Assembly (NCBI GenBank): GCA_003427395.1 | Contig: BFEA01000757.1 | Location: forward strand, 279,072 to 301,711 | Source: Chara braunii | Taxonomy: Eukaryota > Streptophyta > Charophyceae > Charales > Characeae | Direction: 5' to 3' | DNA length: 22,640 bases | In this document: piece after piece, positions 9,175 to 18,630 of the stretch | Layout of the letters: each line of letters begins with the position of its first letter | Numbering within the stretch: position 1 is the first letter of the stretch | Notes under the pieces: generated by a model | What the model saw: only the letters and a program-made list of their open reading frames with translations | Database searches by the model: none | What the model was told of the DNA's origin: nothing | Position numbers and translations under genes: made by a program

Positions 9175-9558
9175 CTAGGGGTGCAGACGAGGCGAACGGC
9201 GAAGGTCACCCTTCTGAGCCGCCTCATAGGGCAGTACAACAGACTTTGCTGTCTTGATCAGGTCTCTTTTGTAGAACCACCGGTTCTCAGAAGGGGGCTG
9301 GAAAGCGAACCTGACAAGATACTGCCGGTCGGGGCCTGTGCCCCACTCATCCTCAATGGCCACCACATCATATCCCTTACCAGGGATCGGTGGGGCCCAT
9401 TGAGGGGGCCGGTCAGGGAATGCATCATCAGGCGTGAAAGGCAGCAGCTTGGATGCATGGAAGACCGGATAGGTGCGTAGATGCAGCGGGACGTCGATAA
9501 CATACGACGGGCCGAAAGGGTCAGTGCCCACTGTATCTAAGACCTTCCACGGACCCAA
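9175..9558 (-). pseudogene. pol, C-terminal part: integrase tail and chromodomain-like segment
   Basis: 127 codons ending at a stop at 9175-9177. Residues 1-45 (GPWKVLDTVG to TYPVFHASKLLPF) are the end of a gypsy integrase, where a VFHxSxL motif is typical. Residues of about 62-115 (YDVVAIEDEWG, QYLVRFAFQPPSENRWFYKRDL, LPYEAA) follow the chromodomain pattern Y-x-V-x-x-I, YLVKW-x-G and E-x-x-W. Some consensus aromatic residues are replaced (RFAFQ where KWxGY is usual), so histone binding is uncertain. In chromoviruses this module steers integration toward particular chromatin. It is separated from the integrase core by in-frame TAG codons at 9559-9561 and 9619-9621, both plausibly former TGG (Trp). 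Confidence 0.8.
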
Positions 9559-9618
9559 CTAGCGTGGCAGCAGCTTCGGGGAGATATCCTCCTCCCTCGA
9601 CAACTCAGAACTGGCCAC

Positions 9619-10236
9619 CTAGACATGATCACCTGTACGGATGGGGGAAGGCCGCCTGTGGCGATTGGCTTGTCCAATCATGGCCTTTTGGGCCTTGAAC
9701 AAGTTCGCGCGGGCTCTTTCCACATCCAGACGATAGCGTCTGGCGAACTCTGCGGTGCCTGGCGTCAGATCAGGCTTAGCCTTGTCGATGATATCATCGA
9801 GAGACTGGCGCGGTTCACGTCCCCAGTGTAACCGGTAGGGACTGAACCCTGTCGAGGAGTGGACAGACATGTTATACATGAGCTGTGCCCTCGCTAAGTG
9901 AAGATCCCAGTCCTGTTGATCTGGAGAGATGACAGGACGCAGCAGCTGGAACAAGACTTGGTTCATCACCTCAGCCAATCCATTGGCTTCAAGATGATGA
10001 CCAGAGGTCATGTCCAGACGTGAGTGCAAATAGTCCTTGCAGTAGGACTGCCACTCATCGCTGCAAAATCTGGGGTCACGATCACTGGCGATAGAGGTGG
10101 GCGGTCCATGGTGTGTGACCCACCTCTCAGAGAAGGCTGCTCTCACAGCCGGTACCCTAGCTACCTCTGGCAAGGGGATGAACTCTTGCGTATTTGGAGA
10201 ACCTGTCCACGCAGACCATAACCTGACGCATGCCAC
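9619..10236 (-). pseudogene. pol, integrase catalytic core
   Basis: The integrase inserts the cDNA into host DNA through a D-D-E triad. The first Asp lies in SIDFTDLGK, upstream of this ORF in the preceding frame (about 10255-10275). The second is in ASDRDPRFCSDEW, and the Glu is in GLAEVMNQ, where TERVNQ is typical. SSTGFSPYRLHWGREP is the usual downstream motif. Codons before about 10190 (VMVCVDRFSKYA) are in one frame and EFIPLPEV onward in another, so one base was gained or two lost near 10183-10190; this ORF's own first 18 or so residues are therefore out of frame. It ends at TAG 9619-9621, where GDHVWV would be expected. Confidence 0.88.
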
Positions 10237-10351
10237 GAGGGGTAGTCTTGCCTAGATCTGTGAAGTCTATCGACACAGATTGGGCAGGGCCATCAGGTAT
10301 GGGTAAGGGTTTGAGCAGTCCCAAGGGAGGTTTACGCTGAACCTTGTTCCT

Positions 10352-12657
10352 TTAGCAGAGTTCACAGGTGTCCACATAACGCAGCATCTCACTCCGCATC
10401 TCCTTCCAGAAGAAGCGCTGCGATAGGGCTGCATAAGACTTTAGGAACCCGAAGTGTCCACGGGCATCATGACACTCTGATAGCAGCAGTGTCCTGAGCC
10501 GCTGGTCCTGGGGAATGCACAAGCGCTCCTCACCTCTGCTGTAGGTGTACAGCAGGTCTGAACTCAGAGCATAGCCTGGTTCAGAGTTAGGATCTGCTTG
10601 CAGATTCCTGACAATGGGTCCAAAAGTCTCGTCCTGAGGCAGTAGACGAGCAATGGTCTGACGGGTCTCCTCTCCAAAGGAGTNNNNNNNNNNNNNNNNN
10701 NNNNNNNNNNNNNNNNNNNNNNNNNNNNNNNNNNNNNNNNNNNNNNNNNNNNNNNNNNNNNNNNNNNNNNNNNNNNNNNNNNNNNNNNNNNNNNNNNNNN
10801 NNNNNNNNNNNNNNNNNNNNNNNNNNNNNNNNNNNNNNNNNNNNNNNNNNNNNNNNNNNNNNNNNNNNNNNNNNNNNNNNNNNNNNNNNNNNNNNNNNNN
10901 NNNNNNNNNNNNNNNNNNNNNNNNNNNNNNNNNNNNNNNNNNNNNNNNNNNNNNNNNNNNNNNNNNNNAGGCCAGCTGACAGTGGAGGGACCAAAGAAAG
11001 GGAGTGTCCTTCTTTGTTAGGTTGGTCAGGGGTGCGGCCACTGCAGAAAAGTTCCTGACAAAATTTCTGTAGTCGGAGGCCAAACCCATGAAGGACCGGA
11101 CATCCCTCACTGTCTGTGGCTGAGGCCACTCCTGAATAGCAGCAATCTTGGCTGCTTCAGGAGCCAGGCCATCTCCAGAGATTACGTGACCCAGGTAGAT
11201 GACAGAGGGAACTCCAAAAGAGGACTTCTCTCTGTTGATCTTGTACTGGTTGTCGCGTAACGACTGAAGAACTAGAGCCAAGTGCTCCGCATGTTCCCTG
11301 GCAGTTTTGCTGAATACCAGGATATCATCCAGGTAGACAACCACAAACTTGTCCAGGTAAGGCCTGAAGATGCGGTGCATCTCTGTCTGGAATGTGTCTG
11401 GGGCATTGCAAAGTCCAAATGGCATGACCAGGAACTCGTAAGTCCCATACCTGGTCTTGAAGGTTGTCTTGTGGACATCCTCCTCTGCCATCTCAATCTG
11501 GTGGTAGCCAGACTTGAGGTCGACTTTGCTGAACACTGTGCAGCCCTGCACCATATCCAGGAGGTCATCGATCCTAGGAAGTGGCTCAGTACTCTTCCTA
11601 GTGATCTTATTGAGACCCCTGTAGTCAATGCGCATCCTGAACTCGCCGTTCCCTTTGGGTACTAAGAGCACAGGTGCACCGAATTCAGATGTGCTGGGTC
11701 TGATCCAGCCCTTGCTGGTCAGGGTCTCGAGCTGCTTTTTGAGCTCCTCAAGCTCAGCAGGGGACATCATGTAGATGCGGCCCTTGGGAGGAACCGCTCC
11801 AGGCAGCAGCTCGATGTAATGCTTGGTTGGCCGGTTGGGTAACCCAAAGGGCTCCTGTATCAGATCAGCATACTGATCTACTACCTGTTGTATCTCAGGA
11901 GGACAGGAAATAGGGGGAGCATCTGTTTGCTTGGGCAAAGCAATGAACAAACGCTCATGGTGGTACTGGCGAGAGAGAGCATGGAACTCCCTCGCTCTCA
12001 GGCAGTAGCATGAGGTTTTAGGGTGATGTTCAGCAGCAATCATGCACTGCTGGTACACACCCTGGTTGTCTGGTAGTTCAACTCTAGGGATCTGCCAATC
12101 GATCCTAGGGTTGACTGCCCTCAACCACTGCATGGAGAACACCAACTCAAAGGGCAGCTCAAGGAAGACATAAAAGTTCAGACTGTGTCTGACTTTCCCA
12201 ACAGTGTTAAAGGTCACTGGAATGCCTTTGACTTTCTCCCTTATGCTGATCACTGTAGAGTCACCAATCCGCACCTGCAGCGGCTGCTGCAGCTGCTGAA
12301 CTTTCATACCCAGATGCAGTTTTTTGACTGCACTGGGAGATATGAAGTTCCGGGTGGCTCCACAGTCCAAAAGCCCAGTGATCCTGGTGCGGTTGATCAG
12401 TGGCCGAAGCATGATGAGTTCAGACAGGCCCTTCTTCTTCTGCTCTCTCAAGTGGAAGAAGAAGGCAGCAATGGACTGAAGCTCATCCTGCCCCGGGTCC
12501 TGATCCGGGTCAGGATCCTCATAGCAGAAGGATGCTGCCCGCGCAGTCCCCGAACACATATCGTCACCAACAGTCTCAACTGAAACAACTGCAGATTCAC
12601 CTACCTGAATAGATGAAGATGCAACACTGGAGGGAACTGCAGTCCCCAGGGTTTGTT
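10352..12657 (-). pseudogene. pol, protease - reverse transcriptase - RNase H - integrase zinc domain
   Basis: The open frame extends from the gag end (12657, no stop before the first ATG at 12559) to a TAA at 10352-10354, so it is probably read by frameshifting from gag. Counting from the ATG at 12559, the protease motif LLDCGATRNFIS is at 63-74 (Asp65; Cys replaces the usual Ser/Thr of D-S/T-G). RT spans about 280-450 with FSKVDLKSGYHQI (Asp347), VMPFGLCNAP and YLDD at 409-412. FMGLASDYRNFV and FLWSLHCQLA lead into RNase H, which falls in the N gap. The integrase HHCC finger follows: ECHDARGH, then CELC. The stop comes directly after CELC, where Q or K is expected. RT motifs look intact. 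Confidence 0.92.
10684..10968. other. Assembly gap (285 N)
   Basis: The gap removes most of RNase H. Its length is 95 codons, whereas a gypsy RNase H plus the linker to the integrase finger is usually clearly longer. The N count is therefore probably an estimate, and the preserved reading frame across it is no evidence of integrity. Confidence 0.97.
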
Positions 12658-12667
12658 TCAGTTTTTT
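12658..12667 (-). promoter_or_regulatory. Candidate -1 ribosomal frameshift site at the gag/pol junction
   Basis: The gag frame reads TCA AAA AAC TGA. The heptamer A AAA AAC (plus-strand 12661-12667) is a canonical X XXY YYZ slippery site in the correct phase, directly followed by the gag stop. A -1 slip gives AAA AAA CTG AAA CAA, which stays open into the protease. About ten nt downstream, CTGGGGACTGCAGTTCCC with CTCCAG after it can fold into a stem-loop (GGGGA against UUCCC, CUGG against CCAG), as expected of a frameshift stimulator, though the spacer is slightly long. Confidence 0.7.
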
Positions 12668-13548
12668 GACTGATCCGGGCCTGGCATGTAAGGGCAGTCC
12701 CTTAAGAAGTGTTGTCCCTCACATCTCAGGCAGACCCCCTTCTCCTTTCTTCTTCTCCAGACTCCCTCTTGGATCTTGAGGTCATGCCAGGGGAGCGAGG
12801 AGGGATTGAGAGGGTCAGCTGGCATGCGGACGTCTCTAGGCAGATTAGGGCGCTGGGAAGAGGAAGGACGACGTCCCTTATCCTTCCCCTTAGTAGAGGC
12901 TGAGGCTCTGGAGGGGGAATACTTTTTCTGCGCTTGCAGAGCTCCTAACACAGCCTGAGTCACTACTGCTGCAACATCTGTCTCAGCAGCAGATTCGGTC
13001 CCACCTGAAGGCACATCAGGCTGTGAATCGGTATCTGATCCTGAGGCGGATCCCACGTGAGTAAGGGCTGCCTTTCCCCTTCTGTTGCCTCTAGGGAAGG
13101 CACCCTTTCTCCTGTCAGAGGTTGGGGCGTGGACATGGAGCTTGGCCTCCATTTCCAGGGCTGCACGACGAAAGGACCTCCAGTCCTTGTACCCAGCGCT
13201 GTAAAGTGCAACAACAAACTTCTCAGGCGCTGCCCTGCAAAAACTGGTCAGCAAATCATCAGGTGCCATGACCAGTCCAGGGGTGGAGGTGAGCTGCTCG
13301 AACCCAGCAAACAAGGCCTGTAGGGTGCCGCTGTACCGCTGCTGTCCCAGGCGAGCAATCCTGTCAGCAGCCTTGCAGGCCCGCTCCTTGTCTGCAAACC
13401 GGTCCTCCAGGGCCTGCAGAAGTCTGTCTACCCCCAACCCAAAGGCCCAGTCCTCCATGGACTGTTGCAGACTGCTGGAAGTTGAAGTGGCCCACTTCCG
13501 TGCAGGCCCTTCCAGCAGCCCCAAAACAGTTGCCACCTTGGTCTGTTC

Positions 13549-13586
13549 CTGTCTCTTATACACATCTAGATGTGTATAAGAGACAG
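13549..13586. other. Nextera mate-pair junction adapter (library artefact)
   Basis: CTGTCTCTTATACACATCT (13549-13567) is followed directly by its reverse complement (13568-13586). These are two Tn5 mosaic ends joined head to head, as left at the circularisation point of Nextera mate-pair libraries. It is not biological. Its translations give the familiar contaminant peptides SLIHI, CLLYTS and SYTHLDVYKRQ. Confidence 0.98.
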
Positions 13587-14312
13587 GACAAAGCCCCTCA
13601 AGTAGGCTCTGGTCCCAGCAGCCCAGTCCCCAACATCAGTCTTGGGGTCATCGCCCCTGAACTTGTTGGGAGCAGGGATCTTGGGACCTCTGTCTGCTGC
13701 AGTCACAGCAGCATAGGTGGCCTTTGCTGAGGCCTTTTGGGAAGGAGTAGATGACCGGGAAGAATGTATAGATCTCCCATGGGATGTAGGGGGTGAAGGA
13801 GGTGGTGAAGGAGGAGGAGAGGTTTTGGGTTTCAGCAGAGGGAGTTGAGGAGTAATCAGCTTGGCGGCTGCCAGCTGAGCAGACAAGCCCTGGATGGAGT
13901 CCAGAATCTTGGACTGCTGAGCTGACAGCTCGTCAACCCGACGCTCCAGCCGTACAAAGCGATCATCCCAGTTTGTAAACTGGGAGCTGGTGATCTTGTG
14001 CTCCAACAGGATCATCTCAGCCATATGCTTGGTGACCTGGGAACACCGATCATCAGCGAGAGACTTGTCTAGCTGCCGCAACAGATATTCTCTCCTGGAG
14101 TGATCTGTTGCAGCCTCCAGCTCAGCAGCCTCCAGCCGTTCCAATTCAGCCACTCTGGCCTGTTGAAGTCTGAGTTGTTCCTCTGCCTCCTTCTTCAGCC
14201 TTTGAGTAGCAGTCAGAGGTGGAGGGGGTGCAGTGGAGGCAGAAGGTTGTTCACCTTCTGCCTTCACCACAACCTGCACATGTGGCTGCTGCTCATCCCC
14301 CTGTTGGGACAT

Positions 14313-15846
14313 TTTCCCAGTTCAAATAAACCCCATAAATAAAATAACGGCAGCAAGAATTGCAGCGATACACAGATTCCTGCAGATACCCTGGAATCGC
14401 TGCAGCACTCAACACTGGAGTAGGTGGGTGAGTAGGCAATCAACGGTTTGGGGTTAGAAGGGTGTCTCTGGGGTCAGGTGTCAGACAGACTGTAAGTCCA
14501 GCAAAATTCGTCACACAATTTCCTTTTACTGACCCTGGACCACACTGGAAGCAACACAGTCACTCCACTAGTTTTCCAGAGACCCACTAGAGTTCCAGTG
14601 TCCACTAGAAAACAAGAGTAATCAGTGGGAATGATAGAAATGGTTAGTACAGACACAGAGAGATCAAATACAACAAGCGATGCAGACAGATACCCTGTAA
14701 CCTGACTCAGACCCAATTTCAGACCCTGATGACTCTGCCGACCATACCCTAGGGTATGGCGAATCACAGTTTTCACTGTATCCAGTGAAATACTAGAAAT
14801 CCAACTCTGCGATTTGACAGTACTGACTGTTTTTAATTTGCGATTTACTGGGGACTGACAGAACTGGATTCTGACGGACAGAATTGAAGTTATGACTGAC
14901 CCTAGATAGCACAGGCTAAAAGTAGACTCAGCGCAAAACAGCAATTCACAGTATCACTACTTTTCTAGTACAGAATTCAGTGTATGAGCATCCCAGGACA
15001 ATCGCAATACAGTATAGCTGTCACAAGACAAGTTTGGACTGGAAAGAGTCAATAGATGATGAGATATGAGCAGAGAGAGGTAGGGGAGAGATGGCTATGG
15101 TTGTCATGCAGTCTGCGATTTTCACATCCAGTCACTGGCAGACAGATAGACCATTATCTTTCACTAAACTACTACTATCTGGATCACAACACAAGTAGGT
15201 GCATGGAACGGACTCACTTTCTGCGAATCTTGCAGGAGATGATGAAGATCTGGCTATGGCAGATGAAACCCTTATCTTGCCAATTTCCTCCAGAGCTTCT
15301 TCCTGATAATCCCACGCACAGAACTGCTGCAAAATCGTTGATCCCCCTCAGGATCCTGTAGCGCTGCACTCCCTTACTCCAGGCACCCTGTATCTGGTCC
15401 TGTGGCACCCAACTCGCCAACCCCACAATATCTCGCCACAGGGTCAGGTAGCCGCTGATGCTAAAAATAGCCCCAGATGGGGTTATTTCTCCTGGAGATT
15501 GATATACTGCATCAATCTCTATCAGCGCCACCCAGGGATGCTGCCGCTTAGGGTTCCCTGATGTCCTCAGGGGTAATTCGCCACTCTGGGGTAATTTGCT
15601 GTATCACTCTCAGGGTTGGCTATGGTGAATTAGCCCTGTACTCGCCACTTCTTGCCAAGCGCCCTGACAGGCTTAGTGCGCTTGTTCAGTGCAGCCACTG
15701 AACACTTGAATTCACCGCTGAAAGTCTTCTTCCCTGCTGACTCAGTACTGGGGAAGGTGAATCGCCATGAAACTCTCGCCAGTATGTCGCCAAGATGAAG
15801 AAGATGCCTCAGTACGCTCAACCCTCAGTGCTCCAATTCCAATCTC
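14313..15846 (-). other. Chromovirus leader (PBS to gag)
   Basis: About 1.5 kb, long for a Ty3/gypsy leader. No recognised domain. One minus-strand open frame (15214-15531; residues such as SGAIFSISGYLTLWRDIVGL) looks protein-like but lacks support. A hairpin at 15464-15489 pairs AAATAGCCCC with GGGGTTATTT. The packaging signal and any leader ORF would lie here. Confidence 0.6.
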
Positions 15847-15858
15847 GCTCCGATACCA
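15847..15858 (-). promoter_or_regulatory. Primer-binding site, initiator Met-tRNA type
   Basis: TGGTATCGGAGC on the minus strand, 2 nt inside the 5' LTR. It matches the plant iMet PBS TGGTATCAGAGC except for one G for A. It primes minus-strand cDNA synthesis. Confidence 0.92.
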
Positions 15859-15860
15859 AC

Positions 15861-16939
15861 TGTTATGAACTTGGTTGTCTGACGAATTTTCTCGCCACTC
15901 ACACATAGACAGTCTCATACATGCCCATACATGCATAAGAGATGGGGAGAGAGGAGACAGAGTCCACACTGCACACAGGTGAAGATAAACAGCGGAAGAC
16001 AATTATGCACAGCAGGGGAGAAGACACATAGTGTTTCTCACTCTCTGACACAACTCCCAACAACCAATCACAAGAAGGAACCTGCGAAGATCACAATTGA
16101 AACTGTCACTGATGATGAGCCACTCAAACTATTATCGTAACAGAGTTTGTTCCAGTATCTCGCCACACTCAGAACTCACACCCCACTCTCTATCCTACAC
16201 CCAGTTAGTAGCGCTGCATCAGAACAGCCTCCCAGAGGCCAGCGCCAACCACCCTGATGAAGAACAGGTCCTGCGATGAAGTCTTCAGTGCCGCTGGACA
16301 ACTCTGACGAAGGAACAGGCAGCTATGGCTGCCACCACCCACGAACCACCCTGTGTAGAGCCTCAACGTAGCCCGGCCATACGCAGATACCGCCAAGGTA
16401 GATGCGCTGAGGATGCCCCAGCTATGGCAAGCTCAGAGAGGGTCGGCTATGGCTGCTGTTGCGGTCTGTCTCAGGATGCCGCCGGTAGACAGGTACCGCC
16501 ACCAACTCGCTTGGCTTCTCCAACGCTGCTCGCGAGAAAATGAACTCCCAAAAGTCCTGAACCGATGGGCCTAACCTATCTATAGACTACTAGGACCTAG
16601 ACCGGACTGACTGACCGACCAGTACCGTTTCTGTTTCGGCCTCTCGGCCTCTACCGGACCCGGCTATAGGCTATAGGACCGTCTAGCAGCATAGGCCGCT
16701 TAGGGCCTGTCTGTCCTAGGGGTAGCCCGGGCCTGCTATCAGCAGTTAGGGTAGCTGTAGGAATTCAGGTTAGTGTTGGGCCTATATTTTCCCAGATTTA
16801 CAGATCTGTCCCTCAAGAATTTCCCTACAGGCAGGTCTCTCGGTTAGCCCTCAGCCAAACAAAATTACGAATCTAACCTACCGGGTTAGTGTACAGCCTC
16901 GCTGTTAATCTCGGCAGCAGAAATCAGCAAGTCATTGCA
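15861..16939 (-). repeat. 5' LTR of the chromovirus
   Basis: 1079 bp, identical in length to 8063-9141 and nearly identical in sequence, without ambiguous bases. It should carry the promoter and R region; I cannot place a TATA box with confidence (AAAATATAGG near 16780 on the complementary strand is a candidate). Confidence 0.97.
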
Positions 16940-17130
16940 CAAAACTGAACAGAAAAGCTAGAGCCTTCCTGTGGTCGGGTGACCCAAACAAAGAAAACTA
17001 TATACTATATACCAAAGATAGCATCGGCAAAGAGTTAAGACAGCTTAGAGGGAATCTTGGAAAGGATCGTGAGGGGCTTCAAGGGCGTGGGAGTAATTCA
17101 GAGCAAGCTTTGTGGTTTTCTGTTANTCAC
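16940..17130 (+). pseudogene. LINE copy C, part 3' of the LTR element insertion
   Basis: KLNRKARAFLWSGDPNKENY is read directly after the LTR. It is the post-RT motif (basic patch then FLWxG) of L1-type ORF2 and continues the sequence that breaks off after TIPDDT at 8060. The frame decays beyond about 17040 and I cannot follow it past the ambiguous bases that begin at 17126. Confidence 0.8.
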
Positions 17131-17316
17131 CGAATTTTTNATTACTGGAATTCTTCAGATGNNTTTTTTTAGTAAAAGTGGNGAGCAGGGGGAANAGGTT
17201 TGGCTGTTAGGAGGACCTAAGTATGTTTGGGTCTCTGAGATGTCTATCAACCTTTCCTACGTTATCTTAAAGTTGTTATACTCAGAGATCTGTGGNTGTT
17301 CTATGCTAGATCGNCN
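17126..17316. other. Low-quality stretch with scattered ambiguous bases
   Basis: N at 17126, 17140, 17162, 17163, 17182, 17195, 17296, 17314 and 17316. Translations across it are unreliable. It may still be degraded LINE sequence. Confidence 0.85.
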
Positions 17317-17395
17317 AAGGCCGGTGCTGGGGTATTGCCCTGTAACCTGTTGAAACAGGAGTGTGAGGCCGGGTAGAGAGATCTGGGGATACTTT
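17317..17395 (+). repeat. 80-bp dispersed repeat, copy 1
   Basis: Shares GCCCTGTAACCTG, then GTGAGGCC and GTAGAGAGAxCTGGGG with 17771-17855. Confidence 0.8.
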
Positions 17396-17437
17396 GGGGG
17401 GGTATCTTAAGGGACAACCAAGGTTCGCTGCTGAGAC

Positions 17438-17520
17438 GACGCTGGCCGGAGCTGGGGTGAGTTGTGGTGCCCTGTATCCCAGCAGGTAGTGGGGGCATGA
17501 GGCCTGGAAGAGCTCGGTAG
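17438..17520 (+). repeat. 80-bp dispersed repeat, copy 2 (diverged)
   Basis: Shares GCTGGCCGGAGCTGGGG exactly with copy 3, then GCCCTGTAxCC and TGAGGCCTxG, with an inserted stretch. Confidence 0.7.
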
Positions 17521-17770
17521 CGAGTGAGACAAAGTTGGGGAATGTTGGAAAGTTTCTTGTTAGGGAATTTGAGGTCTGAGCATGCTTTAGGATCCTGGTG
17601 GTTTATCCCTATTCTCCATCTTAATCCAATCATAATAAGTTCCTGATGTTATGTTTGTAGCAACTAGCCTTCGTTTACATCCGGCGTATAGGAGCTCAGA
17701 AATGATCGAATCTGGACTGACATTCACAGAGCTGCTCTGTTCTGTGCCCCTGGTTGGTCGATGCCAGGAC

Positions 17771-17855
17771 GATGCTGGCCGGAGCTGGGGCTTTGCCCTG
17801 TAACCTGCACGGGAGCGTGAGGCCTTGTAGAGAGACCTGGGGTTGCCGAGGGAGG
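17771..17855 (+). repeat. 80-bp dispersed repeat, copy 3
   Basis: Best-preserved consensus of the three copies. Origin unknown. Irregular spacing (about 120 and 330 bp) argues against a simple satellite. Confidence 0.8.
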
Positions 17856-18630
17856 AAGGCAATCTAAGGACGAACTGGGGGGGGCTGCTAGGTGGCGAGA
17901 AGGGATCAGCTATGGCTGACGTGGGTTAGGGTCGTATTTGTCTCCGAGTTACTATGTTTTTGGCGCAAGGAAGGCTAGGAGTTACTGTGGGTTTAGGGTC
18001 TTTTACAAATATCATTCATCATCAGCATTGGTAACACCATTATCACAATCAGTTACATCATCACATGAGGGACGCTGAGCCCGGTTCTCAGCAATTTCGG
18101 TTCGGTTACTCCGGGTAGACTGTGAGGACCCCGGCCTCGATATGTTCTTTGGTAATATCAGCCTTGGGCACTGGGCCCTTCTGCCGCAGCGCTGGGAATT
18201 CTAGACCCTGGGAAAGAGACGAAGGCCCTTCGAGTGAAATGGATCATAAACTGAAATAAACAAAACAATCTTTACCATGGATCAACATGGCTCTAGACAG
18301 CATTCGCTCCTCAACACCAGTTGAAAATCCCCAAAATATGTCAGGGCTCTTTTGGACCATGAACAAAAATTGGAAGCCCAAAACAGGCCGTCGGAGAAGG
18401 AGATGGGAGAACGCCCGGGGAAGTGACACAGCTCCACTTCTCCCATATTGGACCGCGCCTGCGTAGACTTGTTTTTTCTAACTTCTCTCTACTGTGTCGC
18501 ACCAGTACTGCAAAAACACAGTCCATGTCAGTCTCGAAGTTCACCGAGGAAGGTTTCGCATGCGGAAATCAGGCTTGGTGGCTACATGCAGAACTCACCT
18601 GTTGGTCATGTTGTGCGTGCAATAGCAACA
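17856..18630. other. Unassigned sequence
   Basis: Nothing recognised. 18001-18070 has an ATCA/CATC-rich stretch. Open frames of 60-83 codons around 18244-18674 on both strands show no domain. A diverged exon cannot be excluded. Confidence 0.5.

Larger units (their letters stand above)
12658..14312 (-). pseudogene. gag polyprotein, interrupted by a sequencing adapter
   Basis: The structural protein of the retrotransposon particle. It starts at ATG 14312 (MSQQGDEQQPHVQVVVKAEG). Residues of about 35-165 are rich in E, L, Q and R and predict a coiled coil (RLKKEAEEQLRLQQARVAEL). A P/S-rich linker follows, then the capsid-like region (APNKFRGDDPKTDVGDWAAG, VLGLLEGPARKWA, DRIARLGQQRYSGTLQALF). Near the C-terminus at 12705-12745, CLRCEGQHFLRDC is a zinc knuckle with C-x2-C-x3-H-x4-C spacing, one residue shorter than the canonical x4. 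Gag ends at TGA 12658-12660. The 38-bp adapter at 13549-13586 adds a stop and frameshift. The 726 nt before it and the 891 nt after it are each multiples of three and in the same phase, so the genomic gag is probably open there; a few residues may be missing at the junction. Confidence 0.88.
8063..16939 (-). mobile_element. Full-length Ty3/gypsy chromovirus LTR retrotransposon (8877 bp)
   Basis: Two 1079-bp LTRs bound by TG...CA enclose, in minus-strand order, an iMet-type primer-binding site, a leader of about 1.5 kb, gag with a coiled coil and zinc knuckle, then protease, reverse transcriptase, RNase H (mostly in an assembly gap), integrase and a C-terminal chromodomain-like segment. RT before integrase defines Ty3/gypsy; the chromodomain-like tail places it with chromoviruses. 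It sits inside LINE copy C. By eye the LTRs differ at four resolved positions (8645 and three near 8817-8831), besides five N positions in the left LTR. This implies a recent insertion unless the assembler merged the LTRs. Three stops and one frameshift in pol make this copy non-autonomous as assembled. Confidence 0.95.

Noticed and set aside
9091-9831. Plus-strand ORFs opposite pol
   Set aside because: Shadows of the minus-strand integrase and chromodomain frames.
13482-13730. Peptide ending SYTHLDVYKRQ and similar
   Set aside because: Translation of the Tn5 mosaic-end adapter, a known contaminant signature.
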